Source: Neobacillus sp. CF12
GTDB taxonomy: Bacteria > Bacillota > Bacilli > Bacillales > Cytobacillaceae
Reading direction: 5' to 3'
Assembly (NCBI RefSeq): GCF_030348765.1
Contig: NZ_JAUCEU010000007.1
Coordinates: 1,730,501-1,794,500 of the forward strand
Length of the DNA: 64,000 bases
This document shows, piece after piece, positions 16,736 through 24,783 of the stretch (its first letter is position 1; the number at the start of each line of letters is the position of its first letter). The notes below the pieces were generated by a model. It saw only the letters and a list, made by a program, of their open reading frames with translations, ran no database searches and was not told the origin of the DNA. A program made the translations under genes and the position numbers.

Positions 16736-16765
16736 ATGTTCTAATGATGAAAGGGGTAGAAAAAA

Positions 16766-17680
16766 ATGAAAACTTGGCATTACGCACTACTTGTTTTATT
16801 AGGGGGATGCTGTTACGGAGCATTATCAACTTTTGTAAAACTAGCTTATTCTGCTGGTTTTACCAGCGCTGAGGTAACAGGAAGTCAATTCTTAATGGGG
16901 ACTCTATTAATCTGGTTAGTAGCGCTATTTTCGAAAAAGAAAAAACTTACAATGCCGAAAATAGGTAAATTACTTATTTCCGGTATCCCACTTGGTTTAA
17001 CAAGTCTATTTTATTACCAATCATTGCAATCACTTAACGCTTCACTTGCCATCATCTTTCTTTTTCAATTTGTTTGGATTGGCAGCTTATTTGAATGGTT
17101 TTTTTATAAAAAGAAACCAACGATGGGGAAACTTATTTCCATAGGCATTTTGGTTATTGGTTCCATTTTCGCCTCAGGAATTATTGCAGAAGGCAGTGGG
17201 GAAATGTCATGGCAGGGAACGCTTTGGGGAATGCTTTCTGCGATCACCTATACCACTTTTATCTTTGTTAGCAGTAGTGTGGAAAAAGATACACCTGTTG
17301 TTCAAAAAAGTGCTTTATTTACTACTGGGGGTATGATTACAGTTTTCATTCTAAGCCCACCAACACAGTTGCTCCATTTACCAGTCTTAATGGAAATTGC
17401 ACCGTACGGTTTTTATCTTGGATTATTAGGGGTAGTCTTACCGCCACTTTTATTTACAATCGGTATGCCTTATGTTGGACCAGGTCTTGGGACTATCTTG
17501 ACGTCCTCGGAACTTCCTATAGCGGTTATATTATCGTCCCTAGTCTTATCCGAACAGGTTAGTGCTTCACAATGGCTCGGGGTGATATTAATATTGGGTG
17601 GAATTGTAGTAGGAAATTTGAAAATATCTAAAAAGAAAATGAAGAAGTATGCAGTTTTGGAAAAGGAATCAACCACTTAA
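16766..17680 (+). CDS. EamA/DMT-family transporter
   Basis: A 304-aa protein with ten predicted membrane helices in two five-helix EamA repeats (drug/metabolite transporter superfamily; RhaT/YdcZ-type exporters of metabolites or amino acids). The first repeat begins LLVLLGGCCYGALSTFVKLAY; the second covers the part after SWQGTLWGMLSAITYTTF. The ATG has AAAGGGG 9 nt upstream. The preceding leader contains a terminator, which hints at transcription attenuation by a small molecule or protein. A strong hairpin follows the stop codon. The substrate is unknown. Confidence 0.87.
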   Translation: MKTWHYALLVLLGGCCYGALSTFVKLAYSAGFTSAEVTGSQFLMGTLLIWLVALFSKKKKLTMPKIGKLLISGIPLGLTSLFYYQSLQSLNASLAIIFLFQFVWIGSLFEWFFYKKKPTMGKLISIGILVIGSIFASGIIAEGSGEMSWQGTLWGMLSAITYTTFIFVSSSVEKDTPVVQKSALFTTGGMITVFILSPPTQLLHLPVLMEIAPYGFYLGLLGVVLPPLLFTIGMPYVGPGLGTILTSSELPIAVILSSLVLSEQVSASQWLGVILILGGIVVGNLKISKKKMKKYAVLEKESTT

Positions 17681-17688
17681 GAATTAAT

Positions 17689-17731
17689 TGCCAGGCACCT
17701 TCAAGGAAAATGAGGGTGCCTGGCACTTTTT
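17689..17731. terminator. Bidirectional terminator built on a TGCCTGGCA repeat
   Basis: An 11-bp perfect stem (17689-17699 with 17715-17725) followed by CTTTTT lies between the converging EamA and hemerythrin genes. The arms read TGCCAGGCACC and its complement, a motif resembling dispersed intergenic repeats of Bacillus genomes; a related GGTGCCTGTCACC is at 20173-20185. Confidence 0.75.
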
Positions 17732-17747
17732 GGTGGTAAGGTTCTCA

Positions 17748-18263
17748 CTATCGCACCAGAAACAGACGTTCAAGTTCCTCTTTCTCGTACTCCGAAAGGA
17801 TCTTCTCTGCCAACGGAAATAGCACTTTTTCTTCTTTAGCGAAGTGCTGTGTTAAGGTAGCATAAGCTTGGACAGCGTATACTGTAATCCATTGCGCAGC
17901 GTTTTCATCCATGGAGTTTCCTGCCTGTTCAGCTTCAGTTAAAAAATCTTGCAGATGCTGCTCCGCCTTCTCATGTTCTTGTTCCATTACTTCGATTGTT
18001 TTGTCATTCTCATTAAGGCGGCGAGCCATCATTGGGAACAACCCTTCATCCTCACGTTTGGAATGTGCATTTAGCTCAATCGCGAAAGCTGATACCCGTT
18101 CATGCAATTTCGCAAACAATTGAACGACAGCAAGACCCGATTCAAATTCAATTTCTTCAGTGATTTCATAGAAATGATCCATGTCTTTCCTAAGCGACAC
18201 ATGCTCGTCCATTAATTGTTGTAAGGGAGCACATAATACAATGTTTGAAGATTCTATTGTCAA
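17748..18263 (-). CDS. Hemerythrin-like (HHE) domain protein
   Basis: About 171 aa, a four-helix HHE protein with the metal-ligand pattern of His and acidic residues (DHFYE, HERV, HSKREDEGLFP, HEKAEQHL, HFAKEEKVLFP). Such proteins bind a di-iron centre that senses or carries O2 or NO, or repairs iron-sulfur damage. The TTG at 18263 is preferred because AAGGAG lies 9 nt upstream; an ATG at 18302 has no ribosome binding site. It stands alone behind an Fnr box and -10 with class II spacing, so it is likely induced when oxygen is low. Confidence 0.85.
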   Translation of the reverse strand: MTIESSNIVLCAPLQQLMDEHVSLRKDMDHFYEITEEIEFESGLAVVQLFAKLHERVSAFAIELNAHSKREDEGLFPMMARRLNENDKTIEVMEQEHEKAEQHLQDFLTEAEQAGNSMDENAAQWITVYAVQAYATLTQHFAKEEKVLFPLAEKILSEYEKEELERLFLVR

Positions 18264-18328
18264 ATCTCTCGTCTCCTTCTCTCCTATATACCAAACATCC
18301 ATGATTGTTTCATAGTAATTCTTCTTAC

Positions 18329-18371
18329 ATCATACGCCAAATGTGCCAATGATTTTGTGATGACCATCACA
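18329..18371 (-). promoter_or_regulatory. Fnr-dependent promoter of the hemerythrin gene
   Basis: The perfect 16-bp palindrome TGTGATGACCATCACA (18356-18371) fits the Bacillus Fnr consensus TGTGA-N6-TCACA. On the minus strand it is followed by a -10 TATGAT (18334-18329). The palindrome centre falls at about -41.5 from the expected start site, the exact position of class II Fnr activation. Confidence 0.78.
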
Positions 18372-18426
18372 TAAAAACTGCCGGTTAGACAATGGCAATG
18401 AACGAAGATAATACACCCGTAATATG

Positions 18427-18456
18427 TTAAAAAGCACCTTCCTAGTCGGAAGGTGC
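18427..18456 (-). terminator. Terminator of the guanidino/arginine operon
   Basis: A perfect 9-bp stem (18434-18442 with 18448-18456) is followed by TTTTT on the minus strand, just after the stop codon of the RocB-like gene. Confidence 0.88.
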
Positions 18457-18464
18457 CTCTATTT

Positions 18465-20090
18465 TCAACAATTTAGGGATTGGCATGTGCTCTTTGATAT
18501 CATTTTAATCATTTCCTCAACTAGAGAAGGAACTTCTTCGAATGCGCTTTTCATGTGCAGCCGCTCTGTCCGTTTATGGGCATCCTTTCCAAAAGGACCG
18601 ACATTTAAGACAGGTGCACGCAGCTGGGTCATTGCATCAAAAGGTATGCAATAACTGCTTCCCCATACTGGCGTATTTCCTTTAAAGGCAGTCCACCCTT
18701 CCCCTTCATCCTGGTAGTTAACATAGCTTAAGTCACTTATACCATTGAAATAATGAACCTGTTTTACAGGTAAATGAAATTTTTCTTGTCCTTTTTCCTT
18801 AATAAATTCGACACAACTCTTAACGAGGTCATCTTTAGAAGAATTTACCGCCGGATAATAGGGAGGTGCATAGATTAAGACAATGGCAGGTGCCAGCTCC
18901 TGGCATTCTATCATCAGACTGTCAGCTATCCGCAATGATTTCTCTCGGTCATCCCATTTAGGATTAGCCTGAACTTGAGCCTTTATCTCCTCCACAAACT
19001 GGTGGCCAAACTTACGAATCGTATGAGTTTGTAAATCCTCATAACGCAAAACACGTACTTCACCAATCGGCTCCACGGACTGTTTCAAACAAACCTCTTT
19101 ATATGCCTGATTGCATGCCCCAGCTGAATCTATGGCAACTCTTTCAAATATCTCCATGATTTCTTCAGCATTCCTTTTCATTAAAAACACGTTGTACAAT
19201 GCTGCAGAACGATATGGCGTTTGAGTTGAATATTCAAGCCGTAAGTCTTTTTGCTGAAGGGTAACTGGTAGCGGCGTGGTTTCACCGTTCACTTTTTCCT
19301 GGAGGCTCATATTCCACTCCATCCGCTGCGTCAAAAATGAAGCAATATATGGTGCAGTAATGCCACTTAGCGGTTCGCCTACATGTGTTTCTTTTCCATA
19401 GAAAAGCGCGGAAGGCATGATTTTTCCTATCGACCCGGAATAAACATAAAAGCTTCTGTCTCCAGGTTCCTGAGTAAATACCGGCTCTCCATTTAGGAAC
19501 AGTTTATAGCTTATATTATGCTTGTCTTTTAATTCCAGGAGTTTCGTAACAGCTGCCCGCATTCCTGATGAATTCACCTCTTCATCAGGTACTGTCAGCA
19601 GAAGAAGATTAATCGGCCATTTCTCAACCGTTGCTTTTTCCAATAATCCCATATGCATGGCGAGCCCCATCTTCATGTCCATAGTGCCCCGTCCAAACAA
19701 ATATTCACCAGATTTGAGATCCTTTTGTGCATCAACTTGCAGCTCATCAATTCTATTTAATAGTAATTTCGTCAATTCTTCGGGCTGGTAGGCATATTCC
19801 TCCAGGTCCCCATACTCTTCTGTATTTACTGTATCAAAATGACTTAGTAAAACAATCGTTTCCTCTGTATCTCCCTTATATAAACCTGTTAAGAACCGCC
19901 GCCCCATATCAGCCTCATGTAGTCCCAAATGGCTGGGATTCTCCTGAAAATATTGCAATTCCTGAAGTTTAGCTTGAACCTTGCCAGGAAACTCCCGCTC
20001 CCCCTCAGTTAACGTCATACTTCTCCAGCTTACCAATTCACACAATAACCCCCGCAGCCTATCCGGTGTTCCCCACCTAAGATGTTCCAT
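18465..20090 (-). CDS. RocB-like M20 family metallopeptidase
   Basis: The 541-aa protein is an M20 zinc peptidase of the RocB type (B. subtilis arginine-utilisation protein RocB). Metal-binding motifs are LLSHFDTVN (His, Asp), the catalytic region GRGTMDMKMGLAMH, and PDEEVNSSG. It probably hydrolyses an amide or acyl bond in an arginine-related compound in the cytosol; the true RocB substrate is not settled. The ATG has AAAGGGG 9 nt upstream. It is the last gene of an IclR-controlled operon with two DDAH-like hydrolases and a permease, and is separated from the permease gene by a repeat-like sequence. Confidence 0.85.
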   Translation of the reverse strand: MEHLRWGTPDRLRGLLCELVSWRSMTLTEGEREFPGKVQAKLQELQYFQENPSHLGLHEADMGRRFLTGLYKGDTEETIVLLSHFDTVNTEEYGDLEEYAYQPEELTKLLLNRIDELQVDAQKDLKSGEYLFGRGTMDMKMGLAMHMGLLEKATVEKWPINLLLLTVPDEEVNSSGMRAAVTKLLELKDKHNISYKLFLNGEPVFTQEPGDRSFYVYSGSIGKIMPSALFYGKETHVGEPLSGITAPYIASFLTQRMEWNMSLQEKVNGETTPLPVTLQQKDLRLEYSTQTPYRSAALYNVFLMKRNAEEIMEIFERVAIDSAGACNQAYKEVCLKQSVEPIGEVRVLRYEDLQTHTIRKFGHQFVEEIKAQVQANPKWDDREKSLRIADSLMIECQELAPAIVLIYAPPYYPAVNSSKDDLVKSCVEFIKEKGQEKFHLPVKQVHYFNGISDLSYVNYQDEGEGWTAFKGNTPVWGSSYCIPFDAMTQLRAPVLNVGPFGKDAHKRTERLHMKSAFEEVPSLVEEMIKMISKSTCQSLNC

Positions 20091-20140
20091 AATTCATTAC
20101 CCCTTTACATTCCAATTCCAATTATGCCCTTACAAATGGA

Positions 20141-20185
20141 GTGTCCGCCTGAGGTGGACACTGTCCACGAGCGGTGCCTGTCACC
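20141..20185. repeat. Intergenic repeat-like palindromes (GGTGCCTGTCACC class)
   Basis: Between the permease stop and the peptidase start lie GTGGACA-C-TGTCCAC (20154-20168) and GGTG-CCTGT-CACC (20173-20185). These strongly palindromic GC-rich blocks differ from the surrounding AT-rich DNA and resemble the mobile-like short intergenic repeats seen in many Bacillus genomes. They could fold in the operon mRNA. Confidence 0.55.
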
Positions 20186-20192
20186 ATTGTTT

Positions 20193-21602
20193 TTATCCTT
20201 TTAAATTCGAATCTGCATTTGCTTTGTTTTGTTTGTTTTTGATGTAGTAGAAGATATAGCATATTGCTAGGAATCCTAGTCCGATGAGGAGCCCTATTAG
20301 CTGTGTCGGGTCAAATGCCAGGAATATTAGGATAGATACGCAGAATACGATACATACGATCGGGATTAATGGATAAAATGGTACTTTGTATTCCAGATCC
20401 TCTAGTTTTCCACCCCCACGAAGGTACTTACGTCGGAACATTAACTGCGACAGGGCAATACCAATCCAGGAAATGGTCACGGAAATACCGGCAACAGACA
20501 TCAAGAGAACGAATACCGTATCTGCGGCAATAAAACTTGTCAGTAGTGATAATAGCGAGAAGATCATCGTAAAAACAAGAGCTGTAAAGGGAACCTTCCG
20601 TTTTGAAAGTTTTCCTAACACTTTTGGAGCCATTCCCTCATGAGCCATGGCCCACAAAAGACGGGTGGATGCATAAATACAAGAGTTCCCCACTGATAAT
20701 ATCGCTGTCAGGATAACAAAGTTCATGATATCCGGTGCGAAAGGAATTCCAGCCAAATCCATTAAAGTAACGAATGGGCTCTCAAGTAACCCGAGTTCCT
20801 CGGATGGAAAAATTGCTGATAAGATAATAATAGAGGCCAAATAAAAGACAATGATTCTAAATAACACATTGCGAATTGCACGAGGGATATTCTTAGAGGG
20901 CTCTTCACTCTCTCCGGCAGCAATCCCAATTAATTCAGATCCCTGGTAAGAAAAAATAACATTCATCATCGTCACAAAGAGAATCGCAATTCCGGCTGGA
21001 AATAGACCAGATGGAGCTAGATTGTCTAATAATGGGGCAGGTCTGCCTTCAAGAGGAATAATTCCAAATATGGCTCCGGCACCAATAATAATAAAGAAGA
21101 TAACAGCTAATACCTTTATACCAGCAAACCAGTATTCCGCCTCTGCGAAACCTCTTGTTGTTAAGGCATTAAGTCCGAATAATAGCAGGATAAAGACTGC
21201 ACACCATATCCAAACGGAAACATCAGGGAACCACCTTTGCATGAGGATACCGGCTGCTGTGAACTCTACACCTGCCGTAGTGGCCGACCCGATAAAGTAC
21301 ATCCATCCTAAAGAAAATCCGGCAGAAGGGCTAATGAATTTACTTGCATAGGTCTGAAAAGAACCTGTTACAGGCATATGGACGGCGAGCTCTCCTAGGC
21401 AGACCATAACGAGGTACAAAATGATTCCGCCAAATATATACCCAACAAGTGCACCGCCCGCTCCAGACTGGTTAATTGTATAACCAGCATTTAAAAACAA
21501 TCCCGTTCCAATAACTCCCCCTAATGAAAGCATAAATAAATGCCTGCGCTTCATGGAACGGTTTAATTGATTTTCCTGACTCACCTGATTAACTGTTTCC
21601 AT
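20193..21602 (-). CDS. Amino acid permease (APC family, RocE/GABA-permease type)
   Basis: About 469 aa with 12 membrane helices. The APC signature GGVIGTGLFLNAGYTINQSGAGGALVGY is at the N-terminus (its core is GVIGTGLF) and SYQGSELIGIAAGESEEPSKNIPRA marks helix 6 and the loop after it. The protein imports an amino acid with H+. The ATG at 21602 is preferred to the GTG at 21614 because GGGAG lies just upstream of it. Being in the DDAH-like operon, it probably takes up arginine, a methylated arginine or a similar guanidino compound. Confidence 0.88.
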   Translation of the reverse strand: METVNQVSQENQLNRSMKRRHLFMLSLGGVIGTGLFLNAGYTINQSGAGGALVGYIFGGIILYLVMVCLGELAVHMPVTGSFQTYASKFISPSAGFSLGWMYFIGSATTAGVEFTAAGILMQRWFPDVSVWIWCAVFILLLFGLNALTTRGFAEAEYWFAGIKVLAVIFFIIIGAGAIFGIIPLEGRPAPLLDNLAPSGLFPAGIAILFVTMMNVIFSYQGSELIGIAAGESEEPSKNIPRAIRNVLFRIIVFYLASIIILSAIFPSEELGLLESPFVTLMDLAGIPFAPDIMNFVILTAILSVGNSCIYASTRLLWAMAHEGMAPKVLGKLSKRKVPFTALVFTMIFSLLSLLTSFIAADTVFVLLMSVAGISVTISWIGIALSQLMFRRKYLRGGGKLEDLEYKVPFYPLIPIVCIVFCVSILIFLAFDPTQLIGLLIGLGFLAICYIFYYIKNKQNKANADSNLKG

Positions 21603-21646
21603 TACCTCTCCCACCTCTCTTAAAATAGCTTTACCCCTCTATTTAA

Positions 21647-22456
21647 TTAAAATCGCAGTGACAAGCAGCTTAATCCCCCGTCCTGTTTACGAAACTCTGA
21701 CATCTCGAGTTCAATCGTTTGATAGCCTGCTTCATTAATTTTTTGTTTTGTTACAGGATAACCTGCAGGTATGATGACATAATCATTCACACGAATACAA
21801 TTTGCAGCGTATTCTTCTTCAGGAGGAACAACTATTTTTTGATAGTTATTAAACTCCGGATGATCAATAAACTCCCCTGCGACAACAATCGTCTGATTAC
21901 CTAAATAGGTAATACCTGTTTTTAAATGAAAGAATTTTTCCAACTCAATAATAGTACTTTTGTATCCTTCTAATTTTAAAATTGTTTTTAATTGCACGGC
22001 ACCATCATGGTTAGTTCTGGCAGAAATTCCTATATAAAAATGATCTTCAATTTGCAGGATATCTCCCCCATCAAGCGTTCCCGGTGCCTTAATATAATAA
22101 ATAGATTCATAGAAAGACTGGATTACAGGTTCCATTTCATGGATTTCTCCATTCCGTGAAAGTGCTCCTGGATTAGAGATGACAGCAAACTTTGGAGTCA
22201 GTACCGCTGTATCTTCTACAAAAGTTGAATCCGGAAACTCGATATTACTAGGGAGAATAGTTACCTCTGTTCCACATTTCTTTAACGCCTCAATATACGC
22301 TTGATGCTGATCCAATGCTTTTTCAAAAATAGGTCTTCCTAAATCGGAAGTGGTTAAGCCATTAATATAGCTTTCACTCGGTATTTTAACAATCGTATTA
22401 TTAAACAAGGTCTTATCCTCCTTTTTTATACTCTTACTACTGGACATGTAAGACAT
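21647..22456 (-). CDS. DDAH-like guanidino-modifying hydrolase (second copy)
   Basis: This 269-aa protein of the amidinotransferase/dimethylargininase fold shows FPDSTFVEDTAVL (substrate-binding Asp and Glu), LDGGDIL, HLKTGITYL (catalytic His) and C-terminal GGLSCLSLRF (nucleophilic Cys). Family members turn Nω-methylarginines, or arginine itself, into citrulline. The length fits bacterial DDAH. The gene overlaps the upstream deiminase-fold gene by 31 nt. Residues alone do not settle methylarginine against other guanidino substrates. Confidence 0.83.
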   Translation of the reverse strand: MSYMSSSKSIKKEDKTLFNNTIVKIPSESYINGLTTSDLGRPIFEKALDQHQAYIEALKKCGTEVTILPSNIEFPDSTFVEDTAVLTPKFAVISNPGALSRNGEIHEMEPVIQSFYESIYYIKAPGTLDGGDILQIEDHFYIGISARTNHDGAVQLKTILKLEGYKSTIIELEKFFHLKTGITYLGNQTIVVAGEFIDHPEFNNYQKIVVPPEEEYAANCIRVNDYVIIPAGYPVTKQKINEAGYQTIELEMSEFRKQDGGLSCLSLRF

Positions 22457-23292
22457 GTTGGTCCCCCCGTTCCCAAATAAGATATTTCATTTCCTTCATA
22501 TTCATAGACAGTTGCTCCCGCTTCAAGCAGGTGCCCCTTTGTTGACGGATTCCCCGAAACCATTACGCAGACTCTTGGTGCTAATGCAAGAACATTGCAG
22601 CCAAGCAGGTGGTACTCTTCATCAGGTACCTCTATTAATTGAAAGCCTCGCTTGATTAGCAGCTGCCGAAGGAATACCGGCATGAGTCTTGAATAAACTA
22701 CTGCCAGATCTTCGTCTACAATACTAATAAATGACATAAGATGAAGACATTCTTCTTCCCCCTGGTCATGAGGCAATTGAACAACGATACATTCGTCAAC
22801 CATATCCTTTGTCATTTCCTGGATCTGCCTGATGGCTTCATCATTCGTCCGATAACCGCGTCCAATCAATAATGTACGGTCATCGAGCCAGACGAGGTCT
22901 CCTCCATCAGCCATCGCATCCCCTGTTAGTTCTCCTACTATAGGAATGTTCTTTTCCAGTAAAAATTGTTTGTAAGCCTCAGCCTCAGGCTGGCGCAGCT
23001 TTTTCCCTGATTTTAAAATAATTGCCCCATTTTTCGTAAACTTCACAGGGTCGTGGGCATAAATCGAGTCTAATCCAACTGTCTCTGAAACAGGTAAAAA
23101 TTCAATTTCAGCAACATGTTCTTTAATAATTGCATGGAACTTTTCAAATTCATTTTGTGCCTTTATGTAGTCCGGTTCATTGATGTAGTTAAACTTTTTC
23201 CATTCATTCCTTAAATGCTCTTGACTGATAAAAGCATGCTTAGGATGTTTTAAAATAACCTTGTTAAGATTTTTGTGCATCGAAGATAACAA
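22426..23292 (-). CDS. Arginine deiminase/DDAH-fold enzyme (first copy)
   Basis: A 288-aa protein of the same superfamily as its downstream neighbour but clearly divergent. It has LDSIYAHDPV, MADGGDLVWLDDRTLLIGRGYRTND, LHLMSFISIVDEDLAVV (catalytic His) and an ending TGGPTCLTCPVVRV that carries the nucleophilic Cys. A TTG start at 23292 has GGAGG 11 nt upstream. A tiny overlapping frame (ATG at 23299) would encode only 11 residues. It is first in the operon behind a strong promoter and an IclR-like operator. Having two different deiminase-fold enzymes in one operon suggests two linked steps or two substrates. Confidence 0.8.
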   Translation of the reverse strand: MLSSMHKNLNKVILKHPKHAFISQEHLRNEWKKFNYINEPDYIKAQNEFEKFHAIIKEHVAEIEFLPVSETVGLDSIYAHDPVKFTKNGAIILKSGKKLRQPEAEAYKQFLLEKNIPIVGELTGDAMADGGDLVWLDDRTLLIGRGYRTNDEAIRQIQEMTKDMVDECIVVQLPHDQGEEECLHLMSFISIVDEDLAVVYSRLMPVFLRQLLIKRGFQLIEVPDEEYHLLGCNVLALAPRVCVMVSGNPSTKGHLLEAGATVYEYEGNEISYLGTGGPTCLTCPVVRV

Positions 23293-23310
23293 GTTTCATC
23301 AAACCTCCTT

Positions 23311-23348
23311 TTTTCCGCATAGTGGAAAACATTTTCTTTTAATGGAAA
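23311..23348 (-). promoter_or_regulatory. IclR-type operator in the leader of the DDAH operon
   Basis: TTTTCC-N7-GGAAAA (23311-23329, core CCGCATAGTGG) is an inverted repeat of the form bound by IclR-family proteins, and a second TGGAAA half-site is at 23343-23348. The sites lie between the promoter and the first ribosome binding site, suiting repression by the divergent IclR gene product. Confidence 0.6.
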
Positions 23349-23359
23349 CTCTTACTATG

Positions 23360-23388
23360 ATATTATAAAAAGTAGAAAAGCATGTCAA
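23360..23388 (-). promoter_or_regulatory. Sigma-A promoter of the DDAH operon
   Basis: On the minus strand TTGACA (23388-23383), a 17-bp spacer and TAATAT (23365-23360) make a near-consensus promoter, with the start site near 23353. Confidence 0.75.
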
Positions 23389-23434
23389 TATATTTCGAAT
23401 TTACTGATTAATTAATTTATAGGGGTTGATTAAA

Positions 23435-24196
23435 ATGCAAACCATTGACCGTGCTATGCAAGTAATAAAAGTCTTATCGGAAAGTGATAGTAAAAAGTGG
23501 TTTTCAATTACAGACTTATCCAAGGAATGTGACTTGCCTGTCAGTACCATGCACCGTCTGCTACAATCCTTAATAAAGCACGGATTAATTCAGCAGGACC
23601 CGAACCTCAAACTTTATTCAATGGGGTATACTTGGCTTGAATATGGTTTACAGATGTATGATACCTTTGATTTTGTCGGGCTAATCCGCCCTGAAATGGA
23701 GAAATTAATGCATGAGGTAGAAGAAAGTGTTTATTTTAGTAAGCCCATAGGCTTAGAAGCTATCGTTGTGGAAAGAATCGATTGCCCACATAACCCAATC
23801 CGGATTTATGATCAACTGGGAATCAGAATCCCAATGAATATTGGGGCAGCAAACAAAGTCATGCTGGCACATATGCATAAGGACGAAGCAGGAAAAATCA
23901 TCAATAGTTTAATTCCAAAAGATGAAAGGAAGTCCTTTTTGAATCTGCTAAATACAATTCGCCAAAAAGGCTATGGAGAGAGCCATGGAGAAAGAACAAA
24001 AGGTACCTCCGCTGTCGCAGCTCCAATATTTAATCACACCAACGAATTAATCGGTGCATTAAGCATTGGTTACGTAACCTTCAACCAAACAGACGAAAAA
24101 CAACAGTTATTTATCGAAAAAGTTATCCAAACCGCAATGCGCATTTCTGTAAAACTTGGGAGTAAACTTAATATTTATTCAGAAAAAAGATATTAA
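23435..24196 (+). CDS. IclR-family transcriptional regulator
   Basis: About 253 aa: N-terminal winged HTH (FSITDLSKECDLPVSTMHRLLQSLIKHGLI) and a C-terminal IclR effector domain (GIRIPMNIGAANKVMLAHM, GTSAVAAPIFNHTNELIGALSIG). It is transcribed divergently from the DDAH-like operon and most likely represses it until its ligand is present. The ATG at 23435 has AGGGG 9 nt upstream; a TTG at 23426 abuts the ribosome binding site and is unlikely. A hairpin terminator follows the gene. Confidence 0.9.
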   Translation: MQTIDRAMQVIKVLSESDSKKWFSITDLSKECDLPVSTMHRLLQSLIKHGLIQQDPNLKLYSMGYTWLEYGLQMYDTFDFVGLIRPEMEKLMHEVEESVYFSKPIGLEAIVVERIDCPHNPIRIYDQLGIRIPMNIGAANKVMLAHMHKDEAGKIINSLIPKDERKSFLNLLNTIRQKGYGESHGERTKGTSAVAAPIFNHTNELIGALSIGYVTFNQTDEKQQLFIEKVIQTAMRISVKLGSKLNIYSEKRY

Positions 24197-24214
24197 CAAT
24201 GGGCAGGTCCTAAA

Positions 24215-24250
24215 AAAACACTCTTCCGATAATCGGAAAGAGTGTTTTTT
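24215..24250 (+). terminator. Terminator of the IclR gene
   Basis: An imperfect inverted repeat (ACACTCTTCCGAT against ATCGGAAAGAGTGT) followed by TTTTTT lies just after the IclR stop codon. Confidence 0.8.
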
Positions 24251-24273
24251 GTTTCATTATGAATCCAGACTGA

Positions 24274-24390
24274 GAAATTAACAGTGTATTGCAAAAAGGT
24301 TTTAAGGACAAAACTAGATACGGAGAAAAGAAGCAATCAGCCGAAAAAACTGAAAAAGAAGAATCGATGGCGAAAGGGAAGAACGGGTGA
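24274..24390 (+). pseudogene. Possible C-terminal remnant of a phage replication gene
   Basis: This 38-codon open stretch without a convincing start reads ...VLQKGFKDKTRYGEKKQSA... and ends at TGA 24388-24390, a little upstream of a phage-type helicase loader gene. Its Lys/Glu-rich composition looks like the tail of a larger protein, perhaps the replication initiator that precedes the loader in phage clusters. This is only a suggestion. Confidence 0.3.
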
Positions 24391-24428
24391 TTCAAGCAAG
24401 TGAAAATGGTATTCCAGGAGGAATCGTA

Positions 24429-24767
24429 ATGACAAAGAAAGAGGTACTTAAATTACTAGTACTCATTGAATCGGTTTATTCCAACTGCATCCTCAAGGAC
24501 GAGACGGTTTTGCAATGGTTCGAATCTTGTTCAGAAATGGACTTTGACAAGGTGATGGCGAAGTTGAAACATCACATACGAAAAAGCCCTTTTCCACCTG
24601 CGATTACTGACATTGCTGTATTTTCATATGAAGAAAATGATTTTCCAGATACATTACAAGAATGGATGAAGATAGGACGGGAGAGAATTGAACCCGAACA
24701 TAACCATACCGAACGAATAATCATACCTGCCTGGCTTGCCGAATACTCGATAAGGAAAACTGTTTGA
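24429..24767 (+). CDS. Phage G39P-like helicase loader/inhibitor (orphan)
   Basis: A 112-aa protein whose N-terminal two-thirds resembles the SPP1 G39P family (loader and inhibitor of the replicative helicase). It has an initial helix KKEVLKLLVLIESVYSN, a conserved aromatic W in VLQWFESC, a helix DFDKVMAKLKHHIRKSPFPP and the characteristic PPAITDI. AGGAGG lies 7 nt before the ATG at 24429. No helicase or other phage gene is present nearby, so it seems to be a relic of a prophage replication module, or a captured gene. It stands between bacterial genes and ends near a converging DNA glycosylase. Confidence 0.65.
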   Translation: MTKKEVLKLLVLIESVYSNCILKDETVLQWFESCSEMDFDKVMAKLKHHIRKSPFPPAITDIAVFSYEENDFPDTLQEWMKIGRERIEPEHNHTERIIIPAWLAEYSIRKTV

Positions 24768-24783
24768 AAACCCCTAAACTAAT

